A stretch of 64,000 bases of DNA from JAAXVZ01 sp964392465 (GTDB lineage Archaea > Nanobdellota > Nanobdellia > Woesearchaeales > GW2011-AR15), in assembly GCA_964392465.1 (NCBI GenBank), contig CAYMPC010000001.1:18692-82691 (forward strand), written 5' to 3'. Below the pieces are notes generated by a model, which made no database searches, was not told the DNA's origin, and saw only the letters and a list, made by a program, of their open reading frames with translations. This document shows positions 41,250 to 50,795 of the stretch, piece by piece. How positions within the stretch are numbered: position 1 is the stretch's first letter; each line of letters starts with the position of its first letter. Both the position numbers and the translations under genes were made by a program.

Positions 41250-43391
41250 ATGAAAAAAAACATATTTTCCTTAACCTTAATTGCTTTATTTGTTTTCATA
41301 GTAATTTCAATAATAGATGTTTCTGCGACAGGATGTTACATCAACTGGAATGGAGGAAATCCAGGATGTAGAGCAGTTAGTAGCTGGGGCAATAATGTAG
41401 ATATAAACCAATTAGTAAGAAATGCTGCTAATAACAACCCAGGTGTAGCATATATGGGTTGGTGTCCTTATGATGGGGCAACTCCTTATGTCAGAGAGGT
41501 GATAGCAGCATGTGATTGCCCAAACTTAAATCCAAGTCCAGGACAATGCCAATCAAGTACATGTGGGGCATGTGGTAACCCAGTAACAAAATGCTCCACA
41601 GAACCAGCTCCTTATTGTGGAGATGGAAAAACTAATCAAGCATCAGAGGAATGCGATGATGGCAATTCTAATAATAATGATGCATGCCTTAATAACTGCA
41701 AGAAAGCAAAATGTGGGGATTCTTATATATGGACGGGAAAAGAAATATGCGAATTACCTAGTACTAATAATAATAGAAACTGTCCACAGCAAACAACAAC
41801 CTGCTCTGGAAAAAAGACAGGAGTAAGAGATGCATATGGCAATTGTGATTCCGCATGTGGATGTGTTTTAGATTCATTTGATTATCAATGTATAAAAGGA
41901 TCATGCAATGCAGAATGTTCTGCAGATACAGATTGTAATGATCAAAATCCAAAAACACAGGATCTTTGTAATATTAATTGTGGGTGTGAGTATACACCAA
42001 TATGTACAGATGAATGCTCTTTAGGAGAGACTAAATGTGTGGGAAATAAGATATATTCATGCGGTGATTATGATTCAGATCCTTGCTTGGAATGGGGATT
42101 TGAGGAAGATTGCTACTATAGGCAAGAAGGCCCAATTTATTACCAATGTGAGAATGGTTTTTCAGCAAGCTACAAAAATGTTGAAGAAGGATTTTGTAAG
42201 GACGTTTATGGTTATAATGATTATTGCGATTCAAAAATAGACAAAGTGCTTATTGATAAGATAAATTGTGGAATAACATATTGCACAACAGAAGATAAGT
42301 GTTATGATGAAGACATATTTACTGTTGAGAAATGTACTTTAAAAGGTTGTGAAGTCTCCTCTGGAAGATGTTATGCAGAAGAGATTATTAATTTAAATTT
42401 AAAAGAGAGATGCGGCCCTGATTCTTGTATTTCATATACAGAATTAGACATATTCACTTTAGAGTATGTTGATGATTTAGAAAGCTGTGTTGAAAATGGA
42501 AATACATATTGTGCATTAGATCCAGGAAGAATATATGATACATGTATTAATGAAAATCTCCTTAATCAAGTATATTGTCAAGGCAATGATAATGCTTTTG
42601 AGATTTTTGATTGTTCAAGCTTAACAGGTTGCTATGAGTTTAATTATTCACAATGTTTTTACTGCCCAGACGATTATGGTAATTGTTATGAAAAAAACTG
42701 TACAAGAAAAGGAGAAGAATATAGAGAATATGGTTGTGGAAATGGAAAATGCTTTTATTCAGTTAACTGGATTGATGTAGATGAAGATAAAATAGATGAT
42801 AGATGTGACTCTTGCATTGATGTAGACAAAGACGGGATATGTGACCAATTAGATAATTGTCCTTTTGTTTATAATCCAAATCAAATAGATAATGATAAAG
42901 ATGGAAGTGGAGATGCCTGCGATAATGATATAGACGGAGACGGATATCCCTCAGATATAGATTGTAATGATTGGAATCCAAATATTTATCCAGGGGCAAA
43001 AGAAATATTAAATAACGGATTGGATGATGATTGTAATCCAAAAACTTTAGATAGGATAGCTAACACACCAAGGCAAGCAATTCAAATAGATGTTCAGACA
43101 AGCGATGAACAAAACTTTAATCCTGGAGAAATAATGACAGTAATAGTTGCCGTATCAAATAATGGAGAAGAGACTCTCAAAAATTTACAATTATCAGTCT
43201 CATTACCAAATTTACAGGAAAATAGTGTTAAATTAATAAGAACCCTTGATTCAGGGGATACAACAGTTAGGATATTTAGTATAAACCTACCTTATGATTT
43301 TAAGACTCATTATGAATATTTAAGGGTTAGTGTTGGTAATGATCAATATAAAAGAACAATATATAGAGAGATTTTATTAACAACTAAATAG
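41250..43391 (+). CDS. Large Cys-rich secreted protein with metal-binding repeats
   Basis: Protein of 713 residues. Signal peptide 1-26. A first domain (about 27-115) is Cys-rich; PYCGDGKTNQASEECDDGNS near 123-142 is a Myxococcus-type Cys-rich repeat (DUF4215-like), followed by many CxxxxC loops to about 505. Then comes a thrombospondin type 3-like calcium repeat (QIDNDKDGSGDACDNDIDGDG), a MopE-like motif (IDCNDWNPNIYPGAKEILNN), and a C-terminal CARDB/Ig-like domain (about 605-713) without a clear anchor. It is probably an envelope or adhesion protein. Confidence 0.85.
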   Translation: MKKNIFSLTLIALFVFIVISIIDVSATGCYINWNGGNPGCRAVSSWGNNVDINQLVRNAANNNPGVAYMGWCPYDGATPYVREVIAACDCPNLNPSPGQCQSSTCGACGNPVTKCSTEPAPYCGDGKTNQASEECDDGNSNNNDACLNNCKKAKCGDSYIWTGKEICELPSTNNNRNCPQQTTTCSGKKTGVRDAYGNCDSACGCVLDSFDYQCIKGSCNAECSADTDCNDQNPKTQDLCNINCGCEYTPICTDECSLGETKCVGNKIYSCGDYDSDPCLEWGFEEDCYYRQEGPIYYQCENGFSASYKNVEEGFCKDVYGYNDYCDSKIDKVLIDKINCGITYCTTEDKCYDEDIFTVEKCTLKGCEVSSGRCYAEEIINLNLKERCGPDSCISYTELDIFTLEYVDDLESCVENGNTYCALDPGRIYDTCINENLLNQVYCQGNDNAFEIFDCSSLTGCYEFNYSQCFYCPDDYGNCYEKNCTRKGEEYREYGCGNGKCFYSVNWIDVDEDKIDDRCDSCIDVDKDGICDQLDNCPFVYNPNQIDNDKDGSGDACDNDIDGDGYPSDIDCNDWNPNIYPGAKEILNNGLDDDCNPKTLDRIANTPRQAIQIDVQTSDEQNFNPGEIMTVIVAVSNNGEETLKNLQLSVSLPNLQENSVKLIRTLDSGDTTVRIFSINLPYDFKTHYEYLRVSVGNDQYKRTIYREILLTTK

Positions 43392-43478
43392 TAGTAAAAA
43401 TAGAAAGATTTAAATACTAGTAATAATAACTATCGTATTATAGTGACATACTAGTTTCACTTTATAATAATAATATCA

Positions 43479-43602
43479 GAAACCTTTAAATATTAGATAA
43501 AAGTAATTAACCTTAACAAATAATACATAAACAAGTTAAGAAAGGTTTCGGGGAAAAATTCAGATTCGACAGATTAGAATCAATAAATAAGGAGGAATAA
43601 AA
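43479..43602 (+). promoter_or_regulatory. Long structured leader and strong RBS of major surface protein
   Basis: CCTTTAAATATTAG near 43483-43496 is TATA-like; transcription would start near 43513, leaving a leader of about 90 bases. It begins with CTTAAC (43512-43517), which pairs with GTTAAG (43535-43540); the next nine bases (AAAGGTTTC, 43541-43549) are the inverse of GAAACCTTT at 43479-43487. A near-consensus AAGGAGG ribosome binding site lies about seven bases before ATG 43603, the best of the window. Leaders with 5' hairpins are common on highly expressed S-layer-type genes. Confidence 0.5.
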
Positions 43603-44979
43603 ATGAATAAGAAAATAATGGCATTGATGGGACTATTTTTGATAGTTCTGAGTTTAGGATCTGCATTTGCAACTACAGATTGTGTAGATTGCTGTGATGG
43701 AGGTCCTTGTACAGGAGATGAAGCAAATACACCTACACTGGACATTGATGAATGCCTAGTAAGGATAAATGATAGAGCAGTAAAGAACGATGTTACTGTT
43801 TTGAAAGCTTTTGAAAGAGGCCAAGACCTTGAAATTAAAGTAGAATTTGTCTCATACCAAAGCGCAGATGATGTTCAGGTTATGGCATTCATAACAGGAT
43901 ATCACAGAGGAACAAAATATAGAGATCAAATATTTGATATAACCTCAACATTTGATGTCAAAGAAGATGTTTCTTATGAAAAAGTTCTTAACTTAAGATT
44001 GCCAGATGATTTTAAATTAAGTTCTGGTGATGAATTAAAATTAAGAATCGAAATCTCAGATAAGTATTCTCACAGCTTTATAAGAGAATATAATTTAAAA
44101 GTTGAAGCACCTGAAAATAGCGTTATAATCCAAGATATTGTTTTAGATCCAGCAGATAAAGTTCAGGCAGGAAGAGGATTATTTGCTAATGTCAGAATAA
44201 AAAATATGGGAGACGGATCAGAAGAGAGCATAAAAGTAACAGTTGCTATTCCAACTTTGTCTTTGAAAGCAACAGAATACATTGATGAATTAGAGTCAGA
44301 TGAAGCTACAACATCAGAAGATATGTTCTTAAGAATCCCAGCATGTGCAGAGCCAGGAGATTATGTTGTCAAGGCAACAGTTGAATATGCAGATGGGGAT
44401 GAAGTTGTTACAAAACAGACAACAATCCAAATATTGGAAGATGAAACCTGCCAAATAAGTACTCCTAGTACAGGAAATGATGACAAAACAGTTGTTACAG
44501 TTCCAGGAAAGCAAGATGTAATAAAAGGAACAACAGGAACAGTATATCCAATCATCTTGGAAAATAACGGAGTTACTGATAGAGCATATCAATTATCAGC
44601 AAGCGGTCTTGACGCTTGGGCAACATACAGGTTTGATCCAGGAGCTCTTGTTTTGATAAAAGCAGGAGAGACACAGACAGCTTACTTATATGTTACACCA
44701 AAAGAAGATGCACAGACAGGAGAGAAAGTGTTTATGGTAACAGTTGAGACAGCAGGAGATAAAAAACAGATAGCATTGACAGCAAACATAATAGAAGGCC
44801 AAACACAATCACCTCTAGGAGATGTTGATTTAGGAAGCTTGAGACAAGGATTGACAATCGGTTTAATAGTTTTGGTTGTCTTGCTAGTTGTCCTAGGCCT
44901 AGTAATTGGGTTTAACAAGCTCAAAGGAAATGAAAACGAGAAAGAGCCTGAAGAAATATCAGGACAGACATATTATTAA
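43603..44979 (+). CDS. Probable major surface (S-layer-like) protein
   Basis: Protein of 458 residues. Signal peptide 1-23, then a short Cys-rich segment (TTDCVDCCDGGPCTGD), three beta-sandwich domains of CARDB or DUF11 type (about 45-165, 168-285, 300-405), and one membrane helix near 425-445 followed by an acidic tail. It has fewer lysines and more alanine, valine and glycine than its neighbours, typical of abundant proteins. Together with the strong ribosome binding site and long leader it is the best candidate for the major envelope protein of this organism. Function is inferred. Confidence 0.75.
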   Translation: MNKKIMALMGLFLIVLSLGSAFATTDCVDCCDGGPCTGDEANTPTLDIDECLVRINDRAVKNDVTVLKAFERGQDLEIKVEFVSYQSADDVQVMAFITGYHRGTKYRDQIFDITSTFDVKEDVSYEKVLNLRLPDDFKLSSGDELKLRIEISDKYSHSFIREYNLKVEAPENSVIIQDIVLDPADKVQAGRGLFANVRIKNMGDGSEESIKVTVAIPTLSLKATEYIDELESDEATTSEDMFLRIPACAEPGDYVVKATVEYADGDEVVTKQTTIQILEDETCQISTPSTGNDDKTVVTVPGKQDVIKGTTGTVYPIILENNGVTDRAYQLSASGLDAWATYRFDPGALVLIKAGETQTAYLYVTPKEDAQTGEKVFMVTVETAGDKKQIALTANIIEGQTQSPLGDVDLGSLRQGLTIGLIVLVVLLVVLGLVIGFNKLKGNENEKEPEEISGQTYY

Positions 44980-45043
44980 TTTTATTTTTTAATTTAGTTT
45001 TATTTATTATTTTTTATAAATAACAAGCAAAAGGCGATATATA

Positions 45044-45931
45044 ATGAATCCTAAAAATCAAATCATATTCCTTGTATCACTTTTTTCAATATTAATCCTT
45101 TTACCTTTTTCATTAGCAGAGATTGTAATTCAAACAACTGGAACAGCTTCCGGTTTATCTAATGTAGAAAACTCTACATCAGGAAGTTTGGATACACATA
45201 CTTTTGTTGTAAACAGATATTATCCTTCAACACCAACACAGCCACAGCAACAAACAATTCAAACATCCCTTATGATTCAGCAGATTGTTTCAGAAGCACA
45301 AATAATTCAATGCAATGAAGCAAATTTCTCTTTTAAAATAACAAACCCAAGTAGTTTATCAGAGATTTATTCTTTTTCAATAAAAGACTTTTCGGGAACA
45401 GGATATATAACTCCAAATCTGCAGCTTGCATCTAAAGAGACAAAAATAGTATACTATAAATTAGTTCCAGACTGTTCTTTGACAGGCACTATTAATCCAA
45501 GAATATATGTTGAGACACAAAACAGCAATGAAGAAGCAGAAATTCCGGTTATATTGAAGATAGATCCAGGAAACTTTATTGGTCAAAGCGAATGTTCTTA
45601 TTATTATAATACAACAATCTGTGAATCAAACTATTATGTTAAGTTTAATGAAGACACAACCTATAAGATAGATTTATCCAAATGGTTTTATGATCCTGAT
45701 GGAGACAAATTAATATATAGCGCAAAAGAAGGAGTAAACCTTAATATAAATATTAAAGGATCTATTGCTTATTTAAAACCAACAAGAGACTGGTTTGGCA
45801 AAGAAGAGATTGTTTTCTATGCGACAGATGAAAAAGGAGGAGAAGCTATTTCAAGGAAATTCTTTGTTCATGTAGTAGATACAGAAGAAAAGGGATTTTT
45901 TGCAAAATTATTCTCTAGTTTATTTGGTTAG
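45044..45931 (+). CDS. Secreted protein with cadherin-like/tandem-95 type domain
   Basis: Protein of 295 residues. Signal peptide 1-25 then a low-complexity linker (STPTQPQQQTIQ), a CARDB-like domain (about 85-180), a cysteine pair around YYYNTTICE, and a cadherin-like domain: DTTYKIDLSKWFYDPDGDKL, ending in VIFYATDEKGGEAISR-like sequence. It ends without a membrane helix. It lies 64 bases after the major surface protein and may join it at the cell surface. GGCGATATATA precedes the ATG, with TATA about 26 bases upstream. Confidence 0.75.
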   Translation: MNPKNQIIFLVSLFSILILLPFSLAEIVIQTTGTASGLSNVENSTSGSLDTHTFVVNRYYPSTPTQPQQQTIQTSLMIQQIVSEAQIIQCNEANFSFKITNPSSLSEIYSFSIKDFSGTGYITPNLQLASKETKIVYYKLVPDCSLTGTINPRIYVETQNSNEEAEIPVILKIDPGNFIGQSECSYYYNTTICESNYYVKFNEDTTYKIDLSKWFYDPDGDKLIYSAKEGVNLNINIKGSIAYLKPTRDWFGKEEIVFYATDEKGGEAISRKFFVHVVDTEEKGFFAKLFSSLFG

Positions 45932-45945
45932 AATTAATATACCTT

Positions 45946-47100
45946 TTATTCTTTGTTTAATATCTCTTTTGCAGCATAAATAAACAATCCAGAGCTCCAA
46001 GCAAAGGGCATTTCTGATTTATAAATCAATCTTTTTACAGGCCTTCCTGTTTTTTCGTAGACTTCATAAACTCCCTTGTTTTCTATAATTAAAGATGCAA
46101 TTTTATCTAATATTTCTTTGCTTTCTTTTTCCATCTTTAACTTGTGTTTTGTCAATGCATTAATAGCGCCTAGCCAAAGCCAGGAAAGCCCATTATGATA
46201 ATCTGATAAACCAATTAATCTTATTTGAAGCGATATTAGAGGATTAGGATAATAAGGGTGAACAGTTTTTGAGGGGATATCCTGAATATCAAAAAGATGG
46301 GATGCCTCTTCAATATGCTTTGATTTTGAATAGTCAGCAATATCCCATAAAATAGCAAGAAGATTTCCATCTGTTGAAAAATAGTTATATGTTTTTTCTT
46401 TATGAATCCAATCAATATAATGTTCTCCGCTCCAAAACACTTCATTAATCTTTTTTTTCACAAGCGCATGCTTTTCAAGAAATAACATCTCTTTTTTCTT
46501 ATTTTTTAATATTCTATAAAGTTTGCTCATACACCTTAATGAATGACAATAGCAAACATTTGTGTACAATACTTTCCCTTTTTTTTTAATACTATCTGCC
46601 CAATTACAATATTCTTCTTCCTCTATCAAATAATCATCATCTAAATCTTGCTGGATGGTCCATTCCATTATTTTTTCCATCTTATTTTTATAATAATTTA
46701 AAAAAGCATAATCTCTTGTTTTTTTGACATATTCATATAATAAGATTATAAAAAGAGGATTTTGATCACAAGCGACTTTTTCTCCTTTATCTATAAAATA
46801 AATTGGCTTTCTTTTGCTATCTTTTTTTTTTAATCCAAAATAAGAAAGAATAATACCCGAAGAAGTTTTTCCAATTCTCAAAGGAACTTGACCTTTTTTG
46901 TTTATATTATTAAAAAATAAGATAAGATTTCTTTTTACAATATCATAATCTTTTAAGCTTAGACAACCAAAACTTGCAAAAAAAGAATCTCTTGCCCAAT
47001 AATCCTTAAAATGATTAAGGCCTGCAAAAATACCTTCTTCACCATAACAAGCTTTCAGATTATCCTTTGCAATGAGAATTGCCTTGTTCAAGTGGTTCAT
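45946..47100 (-). CDS. Glycoside hydrolase-like protein, (alpha/alpha)6 barrel
   Basis: Protein of 384 residues. The sequence matches the catalytic barrel of amylo-alpha-1,6-glucosidase/GH15-type enzymes: HFKDYWARDSFFASFGCL near the start contains the usual W-x-R-D motif, KVACDQNPLFIILLYEY and EEEEYCNWADSIKKKG follow, and DYHNGLSWLWLGAINAL near the end places the second acidic site. No signal peptide is visible, so it is likely cytosolic. It may act on glycogen-like or storage glucans, or trim a glycan made by the local glycosyltransferases. Confidence 0.8.
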   Translation of the reverse strand: MNHLNKAILIAKDNLKACYGEEGIFAGLNHFKDYWARDSFFASFGCLSLKDYDIVKRNLILFFNNINKKGQVPLRIGKTSSGIILSYFGLKKKDSKRKPIYFIDKGEKVACDQNPLFIILLYEYVKKTRDYAFLNYYKNKMEKIMEWTIQQDLDDDYLIEEEEYCNWADSIKKKGKVLYTNVCYCHSLRCMSKLYRILKNKKKEMLFLEKHALVKKKINEVFWSGEHYIDWIHKEKTYNYFSTDGNLLAILWDIADYSKSKHIEEASHLFDIQDIPSKTVHPYYPNPLISLQIRLIGLSDYHNGLSWLWLGAINALTKHKLKMEKESKEILDKIASLIIENKGVYEVYEKTGRPVKRLIYKSEMPFAWSSGLFIYAAKEILNKE

Positions 47101-47200
47101 AAAATAGATTCAGGCAAGGTATTATATATTTTTTATGATAAAATTTATATATATAGTTAATCATATACTAGTTTAGGGATATATAGGGGGATTTTAATTT

Positions 47201-47464
47201 ATGGATGTCAAGGAACTCTTAGCATATCAAAATATGCTTCAAAAATCATTAAGAAAAGAAGAACAGACAGATAAAAAAATAGAATTATTAACAATTATTA
47301 ACCATCTTACTTTTGGTCCTAGGAATATTGTCCAAAAGGAACAAATAATAATAGAAGCAATTAATCATGGTTTTACAGAAAAAGAAGTAGATCAATATCT
47401 TCATGAATTAATAAAAGAGAACATAATTTATGAATCTTCTCCAGGATTTATTAAAAAAAAATAG
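47201..47464 (+). CDS. Stand-alone winged-helix protein resembling MCM C-terminal domain
   Basis: Protein of 87 residues. A helical N-terminus precedes IIIEAINHGFTEKEVDQYLHELIKENIIYESSPGFI, the pattern of the winged helix at the end of archaeal MCM helicases (and of Cdc6/Orc-type wings). No ATPase is attached. Function unknown; DNA or RNA binding is likely. A TATA box (TTTATATATATAG) lies about 55 bases before ATG, with a GGGGGA element 12 bases before it. Confidence 0.65.
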   Translation: MDVKELLAYQNMLQKSLRKEEQTDKKIELLTIINHLTFGPRNIVQKEQIIIEAINHGFTEKEVDQYLHELIKENIIYESSPGFIKKK

Positions 47465-47472
47465 TAAAAACC

Positions 47473-47625
47473 TCAATTTTCGTCTTCTTCTTCAAACATA
47501 TCTCCAGAACTGCATTTAGGGCATAAATACTCAGAATTATCAGTGCCTTCAATTGTAACTATCTTCATAACTCTGCCGCACTCAGCGCACTTAACCTTTT
47601 CTTCTACATAATTTACTTCTGCCAT
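47473..47625 (-). CDS. Small Zn-ribbon protein
   Basis: Reading frame of 50 residues, easily overlooked because of its size. It starts at ATG 47625 with GGAG six bases upstream and a TATA-like TTTATAAAAAG about 26 bases further. The product contains VKCAECGRVMKI and EYLCPKCSSGD, two CxxC pairs separated by about 20 residues, forming one zinc ribbon, and ends with an acidic tail EEEDEN. Such mini-ribbons are often ribosome-, RNA polymerase- or tRNA-associated. Function is unknown. Confidence 0.75.
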   Translation of the reverse strand: MAEVNYVEEKVKCAECGRVMKIVTIEGTDNSEYLCPKCSSGDMFEEEDEN

Positions 47626-47722
47626 TTTGACTCCAAAATAAGATTCTTTTTATAAATTTAAATGTTTTGCTTAATGTTTATAATAAGAAGAATTTTTAAA
47701 ATTTATTAATTTATAAAAAAAT

Positions 47723-48589
47723 ATGAAAGTTTCTATTGGTATAATAACTTGTGAAAAAAACATTACTCCTTTGCTAAAAAGCATTAATTCTCAAAATTTG
47801 AGAAAGGTAATTGTTAGTGAAATAATTATTGTTTCCCTAAGAAAAAATAAAGATATATTCGAAAAGCAGGTTAAGGAAGAATGTGTAAAAACAACTCTTC
47901 TTTTTGAGGATTTTAGAAAAGGAAAGTATAGTGCGATAAATCTCTTCCTTAAACAAGCTAAAGAGGAAATACTTATACAATTAAGCGGAGATATAGTTCT
48001 TGATAAAAACTTTATTTATAATATAACCAAACCGCTAAAAAATAAAAAAGTTGGTATTGTTGGATCAAGACCAATCCCTTTAATTGAAAATTCACCTTAT
48101 TATCTTTCTTTTGCTACTCAACTTTTATGGAAGCTACATCATGATATATCAAAAAAGGAACCCAAATTTGGTGAAGCAATCAGTTTTAGAAACTTAATAT
48201 CACATTTACCAAAAACAGCAGTGGATGAAGAAATGATAGCTTATTTAATAAAAGAGAAAGGATATCTGTCTGCATATTCAGAAAAGGCAATAGTAATAAA
48301 CAAACCTAAAAAAACACTTTCAGATTTTATACTTCAAAGAAGAAGGGTTTTTTGTGGTCATATGCAACTTTTTTATCAAAAAAACTATAAAGTTGCCACC
48401 TTAGATACTTATATTGTTTTTAAAAAATCATTAAAATACATAAATAGAAGAGATATTTTTTTCTTTCTAGTTTCTCTTTTTTTAGAGTTAAGTTCAAGAA
48501 TATTTGGTTTTTTTGATTTTATTACTAAAAAAGATTATTCTATCTGGAAAATAAATGAGGACACTACATCTAACTCCTTTCCAAAATAG
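47723..48589 (+). CDS. GT2 family glycosyltransferase
   Basis: Protein of 288 residues. GT-A start VSIGIITCEKNITPLLKSIN, then KGKYSAINLFLKQAKEEILIQLSGDIVLDKNFI, where the metal-binding DxD-like motif is SGDIVLD, and the acceptor-site segment VDEEMIAYLIKEKGY. A hydrophobic end suggests membrane association. It probably adds a sugar to a surface glycan. The last 20 bases overlap the end of a convergent GT39-like gene. Confidence 0.82.
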   Translation: MKVSIGIITCEKNITPLLKSINSQNLRKVIVSEIIIVSLRKNKDIFEKQVKEECVKTTLLFEDFRKGKYSAINLFLKQAKEEILIQLSGDIVLDKNFIYNITKPLKNKKVGIVGSRPIPLIENSPYYLSFATQLLWKLHHDISKKEPKFGEAISFRNLISHLPKTAVDEEMIAYLIKEKGYLSAYSEKAIVINKPKKTLSDFILQRRRVFCGHMQLFYQKNYKVATLDTYIVFKKSLKYINRRDIFFFLVSLFLELSSRIFGFFDFITKKDYSIWKINEDTTSNSFPK

Positions 48590-49907
48590 AATAATGCTCG
48601 TTTTCTGTAATTTTATATTTTGATAAATCAAAGGTTATATTGTTTCTTTTATATTCGTTTTCGTGGATATTATATATTACAATAATGTTAGTATAATTAA
48701 TTCTTTTTACATATTCTTTATCATTAAAATAAAAATAGTTCCTACACCCGACTTTTTCTGATCTAAAACAAACATATGGTTCCCACCCAAGCAATAGTAT
48801 ACTATCTTCCTTATATTTCTTTAGATTATAGCTTATTTCTTCCTGCATCTCTCTTGTTCGAGAATCAGAATAATCTATCCTATTTCCATATTTGCCAAAA
48901 TTTAAATCAGGATATTGTAAAAATGAGAAAAATACATTTGTAATAAATATAATACCTATTATAAATAAGGTCATTTTTTTCTTTCTAGCTATTATGTTTG
49001 AAATTCCAATTGATGAAAATATAGCAAAAAAGGGTATGCAGGAAATAAAATAATGACCATATGCATTTGGAGCAAACCCTATTAAAAGAGATAGCGCAAA
49101 TCCCATAATAACTTCTTTTTTAAATTTAATATCTAATCTTCTTAGTCCTAATATACTTAAAATAATAGTTCCAGAGAGTTGAGATAAAAACATCAGCCAG
49201 TTTATTAAAGGAACATACACCATAGTTTGTAATCTATATAAAATAAATAAAACACCCTTCAAAAAATCTGAGCTAAAAATTAATAGGGTTATAAAAAGAA
49301 AAGAAAAAAAACTTATTAAAAAAAAAATATATTTATATTTTCTATTTAAAAAAAGATGATAAATTATAATAATTAAATTTATGATTAAATTAAGTCTGGA
49401 CATAACACTTAAAATTAAAAAAATTGCCGAGAAAAAGTAATTTACAGTTTTGTTACCTTTCTCTCTAATGAGAAAATAAAACCCAAAAAGAGTAAAGTGA
49501 AGTCCTATCGATTCTGACATTACAAAAAAATTTTCTAGATATGGAAGGTTGGATAAGATTACAAAAAATAAAGTAGATAACAGCGATCTTTTTTCCTCTT
49601 TAAAAATTATTTTAGTTATTTCATAAAAACTTATTATAGATAAAAAATAAAAAAAGTTATTGAAAAGTCTTATATAAAAAAAATCATTCCCAAAAAAATA
49701 GATAGGTATACTGTAGAAAATATAAGTCATTATAGGTTTTCTATCTGTGAATATGTCTTTTTTGTATAAGTTGTTATTATTAACATAATTAACAGCAGCA
49801 TTATATGCAAATTGACCTTCATCCCTTTCTATTAAAGAATCAATCCAAGCAAATCTCAAAACTAATCCAAATAATAATATCACTATAAAAATATTTTTTG
49901 TTTTCAT
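48570..49907 (-). CDS. GT39/ArnT-like membrane glycosyltransferase
   Basis: Protein of 445 residues with about ten membrane helices. The first outer loop contains the acidic pair typical of the family: FAWIDSLIERDEGQFAYNAA, with D/E residues that serve catalysis. A further block KKDIFTDRKPIMTYIFYSIP is also typical, matching the conserved R/K-PP-x-Y region. The short soluble end is about 70 residues. It should transfer a sugar from a polyprenyl carrier to an outside acceptor. A second such protein lies at 12887-14686, but the two differ in length and C-terminus. Confidence 0.85.
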   Translation of the reverse strand: MKTKNIFIVILLFGLVLRFAWIDSLIERDEGQFAYNAAVNYVNNNNLYKKDIFTDRKPIMTYIFYSIPIYFFGNDFFYIRLFNNFFYFLSIISFYEITKIIFKEEKRSLLSTLFFVILSNLPYLENFFVMSESIGLHFTLFGFYFLIREKGNKTVNYFFSAIFLILSVMSRLNLIINLIIIIYHLFLNRKYKYIFFLISFFSFLFITLLIFSSDFLKGVLFILYRLQTMVYVPLINWLMFLSQLSGTIILSILGLRRLDIKFKKEVIMGFALSLLIGFAPNAYGHYFISCIPFFAIFSSIGISNIIARKKKMTLFIIGIIFITNVFFSFLQYPDLNFGKYGNRIDYSDSRTREMQEEISYNLKKYKEDSILLLGWEPYVCFRSEKVGCRNYFYFNDKEYVKRINYTNIIVIYNIHENEYKRNNITFDLSKYKITENEHYSILERS

Positions 49908-50062
49908 TTAAGTAATAGGGGTTTCTATTTTTTACTTTGTTATTATTTATTTTTTTATTCTTTTTATTTTTTATTAAGTTTCTTCTATTAATTTTTATTA
50001 CATAAATATAGTTTTAAAAAATTATATAAAATAAAGATTAATCCTTTTTAAAGGTGAGTATA

Positions 50063-50773
50063 ATGGCAGAAGCACTATATATGGAAGATTCCTACCTTAA
50101 AGAATTTGATGCAAAGATAAAATCAGCAAAAGGTAAATATATTGTTCTTGACAAAACAGCTTTTTTCCCCAAAGGAGGAGGAGTGGAATATGATACAGGT
50201 GTTATGATTAGAAAAAGCGACAACAAAGAATTCAAAGTAGTGTATACAGGTAAGTTTGAAGGAGAGATAAGCCATGAGGTTGATTCAGAAGGTCTTCATG
50301 AGGGAGAAGAAGTATATTGTAGACTTAATTGGGATAGGAGATATTTATTAATGAGATACCATACTGCAGCACATGTATTAAGTGGTGTTTTTAACAGAGA
50401 ATATCATCTTATGATGACAGGAAACCAATTGACTACAGAAAAAGGAAGAATAGATATGGATATGGAAGAAATGAACCTTGATACAATTAAAGAAGGTTTT
50501 GCAAAGGCAAATGAACTTGTGCATGAGGATCTTCCGGTTGAAGTTTATTATTTGAAAAGAGCAGAAGCAGAAAAAGATCCTAAGTTATTTAAACTAGCCA
50601 TTGGTTTTCCGCACGAAATTCAAACAATAAGAATAGTTGATATAAAAGGATTTGATGCGCAAGCAGACGGAGGTTGTCATGTTAGAAGTTTAAAAGAGAT
50701 TGGCAGAATTGTTTTTCAGGAGGCAGTAAATAAAGGTAAAAATAATAGAAGAGTGTATTTTACAGTTGACTAA
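50063..50773 (+). CDS. alaX: Alanyl-tRNA editing protein AlaX
   Basis: Protein of 236 residues, AlaX-M type. The editing site is formed by H100-x3-H104 in YHTAAHVLSG and by the later ADGGCHVRSLKEIG motif (residues 201-214), where His206 completes the zinc site; the Cys at the usual position four residues earlier is here Asp202, with Cys205 next to the histidine. It removes serine or glycine from mischarged tRNA-Ala. ATG 50063 is used because GGTGA lies just before it; the GTG at 50054 overlaps the ribosome binding site. Confidence 0.92.
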   Translation: MAEALYMEDSYLKEFDAKIKSAKGKYIVLDKTAFFPKGGGVEYDTGVMIRKSDNKEFKVVYTGKFEGEISHEVDSEGLHEGEEVYCRLNWDRRYLLMRYHTAAHVLSGVFNREYHLMMTGNQLTTEKGRIDMDMEEMNLDTIKEGFAKANELVHEDLPVEVYYLKRAEAEKDPKLFKLAIGFPHEIQTIRIVDIKGFDAQADGGCHVRSLKEIGRIVFQEAVNKGKNNRRVYFTVD

Positions 50774-50795
50774 CTAACTAAATTAAAAATAAAAA

